A stretch of 64,000 bases of DNA from Nocardioides daphniae (lineage in GTDB: Bacteria; Actinomycetota; Actinomycetes; Propionibacteriales; Nocardioidaceae). The position numbers and the translations under genes were made by a program. Below, piece after piece: positions 53,565-62,746 of the stretch; position 1 is the first letter of the stretch; the number at the start of each line of letters is the position of its first letter. A model generated the notes under the pieces. It was not told the DNA's origin. It was given only the letters and a program-made list of their open reading frames with translations, and did not search any database. Where the stretch lies: positions 2,170,001-2,234,000 of the forward strand of contig NZ_CP038462.1 in the NCBI RefSeq assembly GCF_004777465.1. Direction: 5' to 3'.

Positions 53565-54233
53565 TCAGCGGCGCATCACGCGACGCGCGGCCAGGTTGCC
53601 GAGCCCCTGCCCGACCTGGACGATGGCCACGATGATGACGACGGCCGTCCAGGTGACCCACGGGTCGAACTGGCGGTAGCCGTACTGCTGGGCGAAGGCG
53701 CCCAGCCCGCCGCCGCCGATCGCGCCGGCGATGGCGGTCATGTCGACGATCGCGACGAACGCGAACGAGTACCCCAGGATCAGCGGTCCGAGGCCCTCGG
53801 GGACGACGACGGTGAAGAGGATCCGCCAGCGCGAGGCACCCATCGAGCGGGCGGCCTCGATGACGCCGGGCGGCACGGTGACGAGGTTCTGCTCGACGAG
53901 GCGGCTGATGCCGAACATCGCCGCGAGCACCAGCGCGAAGATCATCGCCCGGTTGCCGATCCCGATCCCGACCACCAGCCGCGCCAGCGGCTGCATCGCG
54001 GCAATGAAGATGACGAACGGGATCGGGCGGAAGAAGTTGACGAAGAGGTTCAGCACGCCGCTGACGAGACGGTTCGCGAAGAGCCCCCCGGGGCGCGTGG
54101 CGTAGAGCAGCACGCCCAGCAGCAGCCCCAGCACCCCGCCGAGGGTCAGGGTGATGCCCACCATCATCAGCGTCTCGAGGACCGAGGTCCACAGCAGGTC
54201 GGTGAGCTCCGGCAGTCGGGTGTCGATGTTCAC
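53565..54233 (-). CDS. metI: Methionine ABC transporter permease
   Basis: 222 residues, five transmembrane helices. Contains the family segment FFRPIPFVIFIAAMQPLAR and the EAA loop GVIEAARSMGASRWRILFTV that docks the ATPase. The GTG start overlaps the metN stop (GTGA). Last gene of the metQ-metN-metI importer. Confidence 0.95.
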   Translation of the reverse strand: MNIDTRLPELTDLLWTSVLETLMMVGITLTLGGVLGLLLGVLLYATRPGGLFANRLVSGVLNLFVNFFRPIPFVIFIAAMQPLARLVVGIGIGNRAMIFALVLAAMFGISRLVEQNLVTVPPGVIEAARSMGASRWRILFTVVVPEGLGPLILGYSFAFVAIVDMTAIAGAIGGGGLGAFAQQYGYRQFDPWVTWTAVVIIVAIVQVGQGLGNLAARRVMRR

Positions 54234-55249
54234 GCCAGCACCTCCACCCCGGGCAGTCCGGTCACGGCGCCCACGGCCGCGTCGGCACCGTCCCCCTCGA
54301 GGGCGAGGGTGACGTGCCCGAACGACGAGCCACGCACCTGGTTGACGCCGCCGTGCACGATCCGCAGCGCCACGTCGTGGCCGGCCAGGGTCGCGAAGAC
54401 CCGCTCCTGGGTTCCTTCTCGGTCGACGTCCACCGAGAGCAGCCGCCCGGGCACCCGTTCGCGCAGCGCGCTGAGCGCCTCACCGCTGGGGACCTCGTCG
54501 ACGAGCGTACGCACGAAACGCCGCGTCACGTCGGCCTGCGGGTGGGCAAGGACGTCGCGGACGTCGCCCTGCTCGACGACCTGCCCGGCCGACATCACCG
54601 AGATCCGGTGGGCGAGGCTGCGCACGACGTCCATCTCGTGGGTGATCACGATGATCGTCACCCCGAACTCCTCGTTGACGCGGCGCAGGAGCGCCAGGAC
54701 CTCACGGGTGGTGTCGGGGTCGAGCGCGCTGGTGCACTCGTCGGCGAGCAGGATCGCCGGGTTGGTGGCCAGGGCGCGGGCGATGCCGACGCGCTGCTTC
54801 TGGCCCCCGGAGAGCTGGTCGGGGTGGGCGTGGGCCTTGTCGGCCAGGCCGACGAAGTGGAGGAGCTCGGAGATGCGCACCCGGCGCTCCTCGGCCGGCA
54901 TCCCGGCGAGCTTGAGGGGGAACTCGAGGTTGCCCCACACGGTGCGCGAGCTGAAGAGGTTGAACTGCTGGAAGACCATGCCGATGCCGCGCTGCACGCG
55001 CCGCAGCTCGGTCTCGCCGAGGCCGACGACCTCGGTGCCGTCGACGACGACGCTGCCGGAGGTCACCTGCTCCAGGCCGTTGACCAGCCGGACCAGCGTC
55101 GACTTGCCGGCACCGGAGTAGCCGACGATGGCGTGGATCTCCCCCGCCTCGACGCTGAGGTCGACGCCCCGCACCGCGGCGACGGGCTCAGCGCCCTTCT
55201 TCGTGGGGGCGTACGTCTTGTGGACGTCGCGCAGCTCGACCAGAGCCAT
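54230..55249 (-). CDS. metN: Methionine ABC transporter ATP-binding protein
   Basis: 339 residues. Walker A GYSGAGKSTLVRLVNGLE, signature LSGGQKQRVGIARAL, Walker B ILLADECTSALDPDT. The C-terminal ~80 residues form the NIL domain (SFGHVTLALEGD) that binds methionine for feedback control in MetN proteins. AGGAGG precedes the ATG by six bases. Coupled to metI. Confidence 0.96.
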   Translation of the reverse strand: MALVELRDVHKTYAPTKKGAEPVAAVRGVDLSVEAGEIHAIVGYSGAGKSTLVRLVNGLEQVTSGSVVVDGTEVVGLGETELRRVQRGIGMVFQQFNLFSSRTVWGNLEFPLKLAGMPAEERRVRISELLHFVGLADKAHAHPDQLSGGQKQRVGIARALATNPAILLADECTSALDPDTTREVLALLRRVNEEFGVTIIVITHEMDVVRSLAHRISVMSAGQVVEQGDVRDVLAHPQADVTRRFVRTLVDEVPSGEALSALRERVPGRLLSVDVDREGTQERVFATLAGHDVALRIVHGGVNQVRGSSFGHVTLALEGDGADAAVGAVTGLPGVEVLA

Positions 55250-55319
55250 CCGTTCCTCCTGGTTGAACGCCGAGACGGGCGCCGACGTGCACGGTCGGCG
55301 CCCGTCCCCACGCTACGGG

Positions 55320-56282
55320 TCAGTCCTTCTCGGGTCCGCCGGCAGCCCGGGTCGCGTCCTCGGTCTCGGCGAGCGAGTCGGCGAGGTCGGCGGCCGGGAT
55401 CTTGACCAACGAGGCCGTGTCACCGGAGACCTCCATGACACCGTCCTGGACGGCCTTGGTGTCCTGGTAGATCTCGATCAGCTTGAGGTAGGTCTCGTTG
55501 TCCTTGTCCTCCGCACGGGCGGCGAAGATGTTGACGTAGGGCAGCGCGCTCGGGTCGGTCGGGTCGTCCTGCGCGATCGCGTCGGAGAACTTCAGTCCCG
55601 CCTTGGCGACGAAGTCGTTGTTGACGAACGCAGCGGCCACGTCGGGCAGCGAGGTCGGGGTCAGGTCGGCCTTGAGGGCCTTGACCTTCACCTTGGAGGC
55701 GCCGGTGTCGACGTCAGCGACGGTCGAGTAGATCGAGCCGCCGTCCTCGAGCTCGATGAGGCCCTGGCTCTGCAGGATGAGCAGCGCCCGCGCCTGGTTG
55801 GACTCGTCGTCGGGCACGACGACGGTGTCGCCGTCCTTGATCTCCTCCACCGAGTCGACCTTGCTGGAGTAGAGACCCATCGGGTAGATCGCGGTCGAAC
55901 CGAGGGCGACCAGGTCGTCCTTGTTCTTCACGTTGTAGTCGGCCAGGTAGATGATGTGCTGGAACTGGTTGAGGTCGAGCTCGCCCTCGCTGAGCGCCGG
56001 GTTGGGCTGCGCGTAGTCGGCGAAGTCGATGATGTCGACGGTGATTCCCTCGTCAGCCGCAGCGTCCTTGAAGGTCTCCCAGTAGGGGTCGCTGGCGCCG
56101 ACGACGCCGATCTTCACGACCGGGCCGGAACTGGCACCGCCCTCGTCGTCGCCACGGGTCAGTGCGAAGACGATGGCGCCGACGACCAGCGCCAGCACCA
56201 CGACCACGGCGGCGATGACGGGACCGCGGCTCTTCGGAGCCTCGATCAGCGTTCCGGCGGAGCCGGAGACGGAGTCAGACAT
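55320..56282 (-). CDS. metQ: Methionine-binding protein, MetQ/NlpA family
   Basis: 320 residues. Instead of a lipobox the N terminus carries an uncleaved-looking transmembrane segment (GPVIAAVVVVLALVVGAIVF, residues ~27-46). The binding domain has VKIGVVGASDPYWETFKDAA, FADYAQPNPALSEGELDLN, IYPMGLYSSKVDSVEEI and PTSLPDVAAAFVNNDF. AGAGGA precedes the ATG. It delivers methionine to MetN/MetI. A 71-base gap separates it from metN. Confidence 0.95.
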   Translation of the reverse strand: MSDSVSGSAGTLIEAPKSRGPVIAAVVVVLALVVGAIVFALTRGDDEGGASSGPVVKIGVVGASDPYWETFKDAAADEGITVDIIDFADYAQPNPALSEGELDLNQFQHIIYLADYNVKNKDDLVALGSTAIYPMGLYSSKVDSVEEIKDGDTVVVPDDESNQARALLILQSQGLIELEDGGSIYSTVADVDTGASKVKVKALKADLTPTSLPDVAAAFVNNDFVAKAGLKFSDAIAQDDPTDPSALPYVNIFAARAEDKDNETYLKLIEIYQDTKAVQDGVMEVSGDTASLVKIPAADLADSLAETEDATRAAGGPEKD

Positions 56283-56404
56283 GGGGGGTCCTCTCTGCAA
56301 GGGGCAACCCGGCGGGAGCGTCGGGCTGCGGTGGGCATGGTGGTGCCCGGCAGTCCAACCGCCAGGTCGTTCAACTCATTCCTCGGCGGACGGTCCGCCA
56401 GGAT

Positions 56405-56427
56405 TTGTCTACTGATCCTATGGACAA
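56405..56427. promoter_or_regulatory. Inverted repeat TTGTC-N13-GACAA upstream of metQ
   Basis: TTGTCTAC and, on the other strand, TTGTCCAT form an imperfect dyad in an AT-richer island in front of metQ. It is a plausible operator for sulfur/methionine control. TAGGAT within it could be a -10 box for metQ. No regulator gene is close. Confidence 0.4.
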
Positions 56428-56541
56428 TCGGCAGGCTAAAGCCCTTCCTGAGACAGTCCGTGGCCGTGGGACTCGTCACAGCCGCCGGGACGCCCTACAT
56501 TGGCTCCGCACTCCACCTCGGGGCCGACGGAGGGACCAGCC

Positions 56542-57327
56542 ATGAAGGTGCACCACCTCAACTGCGGCAGCATGAGCACGCCGTTCGGTCCGTTCGTCTG
56601 CCACGTCCTGCTGCTGGAGACCGAGCGCTCGGGCCTGGTCCTCGTCGACTCGGGGTTCGGGACCGCCGACATCGCCGACCCGCGCCGACGCCTCGGGCCG
56701 ACCCGTCACCTGCTCCGCCCTGCGCTCGACCCCGCCGAGACGGCGTTGCGGCAGGTCGAGGCACTCGGGCACTCCGCGGCCGACGTGCAGCACGTCGTGG
56801 TGACGCACCTGGACTACGACCACATCGGCGGGCTCAGCGACTTCCCGCACGCCCAGGTGCACCTCACCGCGGCAGAGGCGCAGGGCGGCCTGCGTACGCC
56901 CTCCCTGCGCGACGCGCGACGCTTCCGGCCCCAGCAGTGGTCGCACGGCCCCCGCTTCGTGGAGCACGCCGACTTCGCCGACACCTGGCTCGGCTTCGGC
57001 GCGGCCAAGCAGCTCGACCAGGTCGCCGACGGGCTCGTCCTGGTTCCGCTCCCTGGCCACACCCGCGGCCACACCTGCGTGGCCGTCGACACCGGTGGTC
57101 GCTGGCTGCTGCACGTCGGCGACGCCGCCGAGCACCGCGGCTGGTTCGAGGACGTCCCGGTGCCGCGCGGCGTACGCCTGGCCGAGTGGATGCTGGCCAC
57201 CGACCGCAGCGTCCTGGGCGACAACCGCCGGCGCCTGCGTGAGCTGGCCCGCCACCACGCCGCCGACGTCGACATCGTCACCGCCCACGACCCGGTCCAG
57301 CTCGAGCGGTTCCGACCCGCGCCCTGA
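56542..57327 (+). CDS. Metallo-beta-lactamase fold hydrolase
   Basis: 261 residues. Metal motif THLDYDHIGG (HxxxDH with Asp in place of the second His), LPGHTRGHT and HVGDAAEH. It resembles lactonase/quorum-quenching or general MBL hydrolases. GGAGGGACC precedes the ATG by seven bases. Divergent from metQ. Substrate unknown. Confidence 0.88.
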   Translation: MKVHHLNCGSMSTPFGPFVCHVLLLETERSGLVLVDSGFGTADIADPRRRLGPTRHLLRPALDPAETALRQVEALGHSAADVQHVVVTHLDYDHIGGLSDFPHAQVHLTAAEAQGGLRTPSLRDARRFRPQQWSHGPRFVEHADFADTWLGFGAAKQLDQVADGLVLVPLPGHTRGHTCVAVDTGGRWLLHVGDAAEHRGWFEDVPVPRGVRLAEWMLATDRSVLGDNRRRLRELARHHAADVDIVTAHDPVQLERFRPAP

Positions 57328-57355
57328 GGATGAGACCGCTGGCGCCTGCGCTCCA

Positions 57356-57361
57356 TAGAAT
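57356..57361 (+). promoter_or_regulatory. -10 element of leaderless trhO
   Basis: TAGAAT ends eight bases before the GTG at 57370; no ribosome-binding site is visible. Confidence 0.5.
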
Positions 57362-57369
57362 CCCTGCCC

Positions 57370-58167
57370 GTGGACGCCGTACCCGTGGCCGTGGACCCCG
57401 TGCTCAACATCTCCGCCTACCTCTTCACCCCGATCAGCGATCGCGAGCAGCTGAGGACGACGCTGCTCGCCCGGGCTGACGCCGCCGGCCTCAGGGGCAC
57501 GGTCCTGCTGGCGCCCGAGGGCATCAACATGTTCCTGGCCGGGGGCGCCGACGAGCTGCGCGGCTTCCTCGACGCCCTGCGCGAGGACGCCCGGTTCGCC
57601 GCGCTGGAGGCGAAGGAGTCGTGGTCGGCGACCCAGCCCTTCCGCAAGATGCTCGTCAAGCTGAAGAACGAGATCATCCGGATGGACCACCCGACCATCC
57701 GCCCCGCCGCCGGTCGGGCGCCCGCCGTGCCACCCCTGACGTTGAAGCGCTGGCTCGACCAGGGCCACGACGATGAGGGCCGCGAGGTCGTCCTGCTCGA
57801 CACCCGCAACGCGTTCGAGGTCTCCTACGGCACCTTCTCGAAGGCGCTGGACTGGAAGATCGACAAGTTCACCGAGTTCCCCGACGCCGTGCGCCGCAAC
57901 CGGGCGGCTCTGGAGGGCAGGACCGTCGTCTCGTTCTGCACCGGCGGCATTCGCTGCGAGAAGGCCGCCCTCTTCATGCAGGACGAGGGCCTCGACGGCG
58001 TCCTCCAGCTCGAGGGCGGCATCCTCAAGTACTTCGAGGAGGTCGGCGGCGACCACTACGACGGCGACTGCTTCGTCTTCGACGACCGCGAGGCACTGAC
58101 GCCGACCCTCGACGTGTGGGAGCAGCAGACCCGGCGCGAGCCGCGGCGCAGCGCCCTCGCCGGCTGA
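57370..58167 (+). CDS. trhO: tRNA uridine(34) hydroxylase, rhodanese-family
   Basis: 265 residues. N-terminal acylphosphatase-like domain ([19 protein letters not shown]) and C-terminal rhodanese domain with the active Cys in [18 protein letters not shown]. TrhO/YceA proteins hydroxylate U34 of tRNA in an oxygen-dependent way. The GTG start is set by the -10 box placement. Confidence 0.92.
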   Translation: MDAVPVAVDPVLNISAYLFTPISDREQLRTTLLARADAAGLRGTVLLAPEGINMFLAGGADELRGFLDALREDARFAALEAKESWSATQPFRKMLVKLKNEIIRMDHPTIRPAAGRAPAVPPLTLKRWLDQGHDDEGREVVLLDTRNAFEVSYGTFSKALDWKIDKFTEFPDAVRRNRAALEGRTVVSFCTGGIRCEKAALFMQDEGLDGVLQLEGGILKYFEEVGGDHYDGDCFVFDDREALTPTLDVWEQQTRREPRRSALAG

Positions 58168-58198
58168 CCGACGCCACGACGCGTGGCACGCTGGATCC

Positions 58199-58435
58199 AT
58201 GGCACGTGACGACCCGCGCTACACCGTCAGCGGCGTCGCCGAGGCGCAGAGTGCGCGCCTGAGGCGACGCAAGCGCTGGTACTTCGCGCTCATGGGGACC
58301 TGCGTGCTGCTGATCGTCCTGGCGTGGAACGTCGTACGCCTGTGGTCGACGACCGCGGCCGTCGCCATGTCCGTGGTGGCCGCGGTCATCCCGCCGGTGG
58401 CCGTGATCATCGCCAACTGGGGCGAGGACCACTGA
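58199..58435 (+). CDS. DUF3099-like small membrane protein
   Basis: 78 residues with two hydrophobic helices (FALMGTCVLLIVLAWNVV and AVAMSVVAAVIPPVAVIIA) after a basic RRRKRWY stretch, the arrangement seen in DUF3099 proteins. Function unknown. Confidence 0.7.
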   Translation: MARDDPRYTVSGVAEAQSARLRRRKRWYFALMGTCVLLIVLAWNVVRLWSTTAAVAMSVVAAVIPPVAVIIANWGEDH

Positions 58436-58460
58436 CCCCGTCGGGGCTGGCCCACGGCGC

Positions 58461-58880
58461 TCAGCCGCGCTTGCGCAGCAGGCCGCCGACCATCCCCAGC
58501 ACGCCACCGATGACCACGGCGCGCACCCAGAACGCCCACGTGACCTCGACGTGCGGCAGGGACGTGTCCCCGCCGGTGAGCAGCAGGGCCCCCACCAGCG
58601 TGGAGACGTAGACGAGGCCGCCGGCCAGGCCGCGTACGAAGCCCCGGAGGCCGCCGACGTGCTCACTGCCGCCCAGGACACCGGCCAGCAGCGTCACGAC
58701 CAGCATGAACCAGTAGCCGGGCGTGAAGACCCCGGCGAAGAGACCGGAGAGCACGCCGAGCACCACGGGCGCAGTGACGAGGCCGAAGACCCGCTGGCCG
58801 CGGGACTGGCGGGCGAAGTCGCGGGGACGCGCGTCGAGGTCGATCGGCGGCAGTGCCTGGGCGTCGGTGGGCGTGGTCAT
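58461..58880 (-). CDS. Four-helix membrane protein of unknown function
   Basis: 139 residues with four hydrophobic segments (GLVTAPVVLGVLSGLFAGV, YWFMLVVTLLAGVLGG, GLAGGLVYVSTLVGALLLT, VRAVVIGGVLGMVGGLL) after a charged N terminus. The ATG has GAGGAG upstream and overlaps the stop of the alpha/beta hydrolase gene. No family recognised. Confidence 0.7.
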   Translation of the reverse strand: MTTPTDAQALPPIDLDARPRDFARQSRGQRVFGLVTAPVVLGVLSGLFAGVFTPGYWFMLVVTLLAGVLGGSEHVGGLRGFVRGLAGGLVYVSTLVGALLLTGGDTSLPHVEVTWAFWVRAVVIGGVLGMVGGLLRKRG

Positions 58881-59827
58881 GGCTGGTCTCCTCGGGGTCG
58901 GGTGCTGCGGGCTGACTCGATGTGGTGCAGGACGTCGTCGGCGACCCCGAGGGCCAACGACGCGGGAAGGTGGTGGCCCATGCCGGGCACCTCGACGTGG
59001 CGTGCGCCGGGGATCGCCTCCGCCGTCGCACGACCGCCGCTGGGATGCACGATCAGGTCACGGTCGCCGTGCACGACGAGGGTCGGCGCGACGATCCGGG
59101 CGAGCTCGCGGGAGCGGTTGCCGCTGGCGGCAATGGCCTGGACCTGGCGCAGCACTCCCCCGGGCGACGGCCTCTCCAGCCGGGCCCAGGCCAGTCGCGC
59201 GTGGGCGACTTCCTCGTCGACGTCGACGGGGTGGGCGGTGCCCGAGAGGTGCCGGGTGACGGCCAGGTGCTGGCGCACCCACTCCTCCTCGGTGCGGGCC
59301 GGCGGCCTCATCATGTGCCGCTTGGTGGAGAGCGCGGTCGCGCCGACCCTGCGGGCGCCGGTGGTGGAGTAGATCGAGGTGAGGCTCGCCACCCGGTCGG
59401 GCTCGCGGGCCGCGACGATCTGGGCGATCATTCCGCCCATCGAGCGCCCCACCAGGTGCACCTGCCCCAGGCCGAGGTGGTCGAGCAGCGCCACGGTGTC
59501 GTCGGCCATGTCGTGCAGCGAGTAGGCCCCGGGCAGGGGTCTGGCCGCGGCCAGGCGCCACAGCGGCGGCGCGGGCGACGGCACCCGCGACGAGCGACCG
59601 ATGTCGCGGTTGTCGAGGCGGACGACCCGGTGACCGCGTTCGAGCAACCGCCCCACGAAGGCCGGCGTCCAGGCCGTCATGTCCTCGGACATCCCCGCGA
59701 CCAGCACCACTGGGTCACCGTCAGCAGGTCCGTCGACGCGGTGGCAGATCGTCATGCCGGTCGGCAGCTCGACGAGCTGCTCCGCCTCGTGGTCCCACGT
59801 CGAGTCGTGCCAGGTCGGCGCGCTCAT
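58877..59827 (-). CDS. Alpha/beta hydrolase
   Basis: 316 residues. Oxyanion region PVVLVAGMSEDMTAW, nucleophile elbow VGRSMGGM (Ser), acid TLVVHGDRDLIV and base VPGMGHHLPASL. The ATG at 59827 overlaps the stop of the Baeyer-Villiger-type monooxygenase (ATGA), with AGGAGG upstream. Ester hydrolysis after Baeyer-Villiger oxidation is a common two-step pathway, so the pair may degrade a ketone; this is inference. Confidence 0.92.
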   Translation of the reverse strand: MSAPTWHDSTWDHEAEQLVELPTGMTICHRVDGPADGDPVVLVAGMSEDMTAWTPAFVGRLLERGHRVVRLDNRDIGRSSRVPSPAPPLWRLAAARPLPGAYSLHDMADDTVALLDHLGLGQVHLVGRSMGGMIAQIVAAREPDRVASLTSIYSTTGARRVGATALSTKRHMMRPPARTEEEWVRQHLAVTRHLSGTAHPVDVDEEVAHARLAWARLERPSPGGVLRQVQAIAASGNRSRELARIVAPTLVVHGDRDLIVHPSGGRATAEAIPGARHVEVPGMGHHLPASLALGVADDVLHHIESARSTRPRGDQP

Positions 59828-61363
59828 CCGGTGACCTCCTGGTGCGACGGCGCGGAGGGGACGGGCGTACGAGCGGAGAAGAAGCGCAGGTGCTCGTCGA
59901 CGACGGGCCCCTTGGTGAGCAGCCGCCGGTCGGCGTAGAAGTCCATCGGCACCGTCCACGGACGTACGTCGCCCTGGCGCGGCAGCGACGCCGCCGCGCG
60001 CTTCACGTAGCCGGCGTCGAAGTCGAGGGCGGAGCGGGCGGCCACCGCCGGGTCGGGCTCCACCACGACGGCCTCGTGCCCGGTGCGCTCCATGTGCTCG
60101 AGGAGCCGGACGAACCAGTCGCAGACGAGTCCCAGGCGCAGGGTCCACGACTGGTTGGTGTAGCCCATCGCGAAGATGAAGTTGGGCAGCCCGGTGAGCA
60201 TGCAGCTGCGGTAGGTCATCGCTTCGCGCAGGTCGACCGGCTCGCCGTCGACGGCCAGCTCGATGCCACCCATGAGCTGCACCTCCAGGCCGGTGGCGGT
60301 GATGATCACGTCGGCCGGCAGCTCGGCGCCGGACGCCAGCCGGATCCCCGACGGCGTGACGCGATCGATCCGGTCGGTCACCACGTCGGCGCGTCCCGAG
60401 GCGACGGCGGCGAAGAAGATCCCGTCCGGGTCGGCGCAGAGCCGCTGGTCCCACGGGCCGTAGGGCGGCTTGAAGTGGGTGTCGACGGGATAGCCCGCCG
60501 GCAGCGAGGCCACGTTGGCCTGGCGGATCACCTTGCGCAGGATGCCCGGCCTCTTGCGGCTGAGGTTCCAGATCCACTGACCGCGCGCGATGTTCTTGGC
60601 CCGGACGATCCCGTGTGCGCGCTCCGGCCCGAGGAGCTTCTTGAGGGCGAGCGCGACACGGTCACGGCGCGGCAGGGGCATGACGTACGTCGGGGTGCGC
60701 TGCAGCATCGTGACGTGCGCGGCAGCGTTCTCCCCCGACGTCAGTGCCGGCACCAGGGTCACCGCGGTGGCGCCGCTACCGATCACCACCACCCGCCGTC
60801 CGGCCAGGTCGAGGTCGCCGGGCCAGTGCTGCGGGTGCACCACCGCGCCCCGAACTCCGCCAGGCCGGCCAGCTCCGGCGCGTACCCACGGTCGTAGCGG
60901 TAGTAGCCCGCAGCACAGAAGAGCCACCGCGCACGCCACGTGCTCACCTCGCCGCCCGCCTCACCCGGACCGACCAGCGGGCCGTGGCGGAGTCGAAGTC
61001 AGCGGCAAGCACCCGGTGGCCGAGGTGCAGGTGGCGGGCAAGGTCGTTCTCCTCGACGACCTCGTGGAGGTAGTCGAGGATCTTGTCGCCGTCGGCGATG
61101 GAGTCGTCGTCGGTCCACGGCTTGAACGCGTAGCCGAAGGTGTGGAGGTCGGAGTCGGAGCGGATGCCGGGGTAGCGGAAGAGGTCCCACGTGCCGCCGA
61201 TCGCGTCGCGCGCCTCCAGCACCGCGAAGGTCGTGCCGGGTCGGTCCACGAGCAGGTGCCGGGCCGCGCCGATCCCGGAGAGGCCGGCGCCGACCACCAG
61301 CACGTCGACCTCATGGCGCGCAGAGGTGGACGGGGCCGGGACCTGGGGGTCGGACGGGACCAT
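59824..61363 (-). CDS. Baeyer-Villiger-type flavin monooxygenase (two frameshifts)
   Basis: About 510 residues when joined. FAD motif VDVLVVGAGLSGIGAARHL, then GGTWDLFRYPGIRSDSDLHT. At ~60945 a G run seems one base short; the next segment VSTWRARWLFCAAGYYRY continues, and at ~60857 another G run is short. After it the fingerprint F-x-G-x-x-x-H-x-x-x-W is complete (FRGAVVHPQHW), then the NADPH motif VVIGSGATAVTLVPAL. It converts ketones to esters with oxygen. AGGAG lies eight bases before the ATG. Coupled to the hydrolase gene downstream. Confidence 0.88.
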
Positions 61364-61487
61364 CGGGCGTGCTCCTGACGTGGGAGATCGGGTGACGGGT
61401 GCACGCACGCGGCGTGACGTGTCCCACTCTGGCAAACACGTCCATCCCGTCCACAGGGCAATCGACACACCAAAGCACGCCCCACAG

Positions 61488-61500
61488 GTGCAGACTGCAC
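61488..61500. promoter_or_regulatory. Dyad GTGCAG-A-CTGCAC before the PucR-type gene
   Basis: A perfect six-base inverted repeat around one A, ending two bases before the ATG at 61503. It could be an operator for autoregulation or for the divergent monooxygenase operon. Confidence 0.4.
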
Positions 61501-61502
61501 AC

Positions 61503-62746
61503 ATGACGACCTCGACCCGTCGGGCGCCGTGGCCCCCGACCTCGGACCGCATGCGCGAGCTCTTCCGTCAGGGCGCACTGCTCTTGGCCCACCCGACGCC
61601 GGCCCTGCTGGAGCGCGTCAACCACGACGTCCTGGCCAGCCTCGGCCCCGGGTTCAGGCTCGAGGACCCGACGCTCGACGCCGCCTTCCAACGGGTCAAC
61701 GAGACGGTCGTACGTCGCTGGGTCGAGGCCAACGCCCACCGTCCCGGTGAGCGGGTGGAGCCCTACCTCGGCGCGGAGGCCTTCGACCTGGCCCGCGACC
61801 TGGTCCGCCACGGCCTGGACGCCGGAGCGCTCGACTCCTACCGGATCGGCCAGAACCACTCCTGGCAGTGGTGGATGGCGGTCGCCTTCACCCTCACCGA
61901 CGACGTCGAGGAGCTGCGGGAGTTCCTGGCGCTCTCCTCGCACTCGGTCTCCACCTACCTCGACGACACCATCGAGGCGGTCGCGATGCGCGTCGCCGCC
62001 GAGCGCGACCAGCTCGTCCGTGGCACCCACGCCGAGCGGCTGGCCACCGTCAACCTGCTGCTCGAGGGGGCCCCACCCCCCGTGCCGTCGCCGAGCAGCG
62101 GCTCGGTCATGCGCTGACCGGGCCGCAGACCGCCGCGGTGATCTGGTGCGACGAGCCGCTCGACTCGGCCGAGCCGTTGGAGCAGGCTGCCGACGCGCTG
62201 GTCCGTGCCGTCGGCGCCGCTCGCCGACTCTCGGTGGTGATCAGCGCCAGCTCGGTCTGGGTGTGGTTGCCCGGCGACGCGTCGGGCTTCACCGAGGAGG
62301 ACCTGGCGCGGGTCGCGCCGACGACGTCGGCCCGGATCTCCCTGGGGCGTCCGGGGCACGACCTGGCCGGCTTCCGGCGCAGCCACCTCGACGCCGTGGC
62401 GACCCAGCGCCTGCTCATGCGCCTGGCCTCGCCCAGCCGCGTCGCCCACTACCAGGAGGTGCAGATGGCGGCGCTGCTCACCCACGACCTGGCCGCCGCG
62501 GAGGAGTTCGTGCACGAGACCCTCGGCGACCTCGCCACCGCCGACGAGGAGGTGCGGCGTACGGTCGCCGCCTTCGTCCGCGAGCAGTTCAACACCTCCC
62601 GCACCGCGGAGCGGCTCTTCACCCACCGCAACACCGTCATCCGTCGGCTGGCCCGCGCCGACGACCTGCTGCCCCGCCCGCTGGCGAGCCACGCCGTGGC
62701 CGTGGCCGCCGCCCTCGACATCGTGCGGCTGCGGGGTGGGCTGTGA
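61503..62746 (+). CDS. PucR/CdaR-type transcriptional regulator (frameshifted)
   Basis: About 414 residues when joined. The N-terminal half (DRMRELFRQGALLLAH through VSTYLDDTIEAVAMRVAAER) is a helical RsbT-co-antagonist/GGDEF-like sensing region. Near 62076 a run of six C appears one base short; the next frame continues PRAVAEQRLGHALTGPQTAA and ends with the PucR C-terminal HTH (NTSRTAERLFTHRNTVIRR). The stop overlaps the start of an MFS transporter gene (GTGA). Divergent from the monooxygenase operon, which it likely regulates. Confidence 0.82.

Noticed and set aside
56283-56404. Possible SAM riboswitch in the metQ leader
   Set aside because: GC-rich pairs and a GGCAACC-like string exist, but on the wrong strand and in the wrong order for SAM-I, SAM-II or SAM-IV; no supported fold could be drawn.
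59824-61552. Two separate genes for the FAD-binding half and NADPH-binding half of the monooxygenase
   Set aside because: Both halves join into one canonical Baeyer-Villiger protein with the fingerprint complete once two single-base losses in G runs are allowed.
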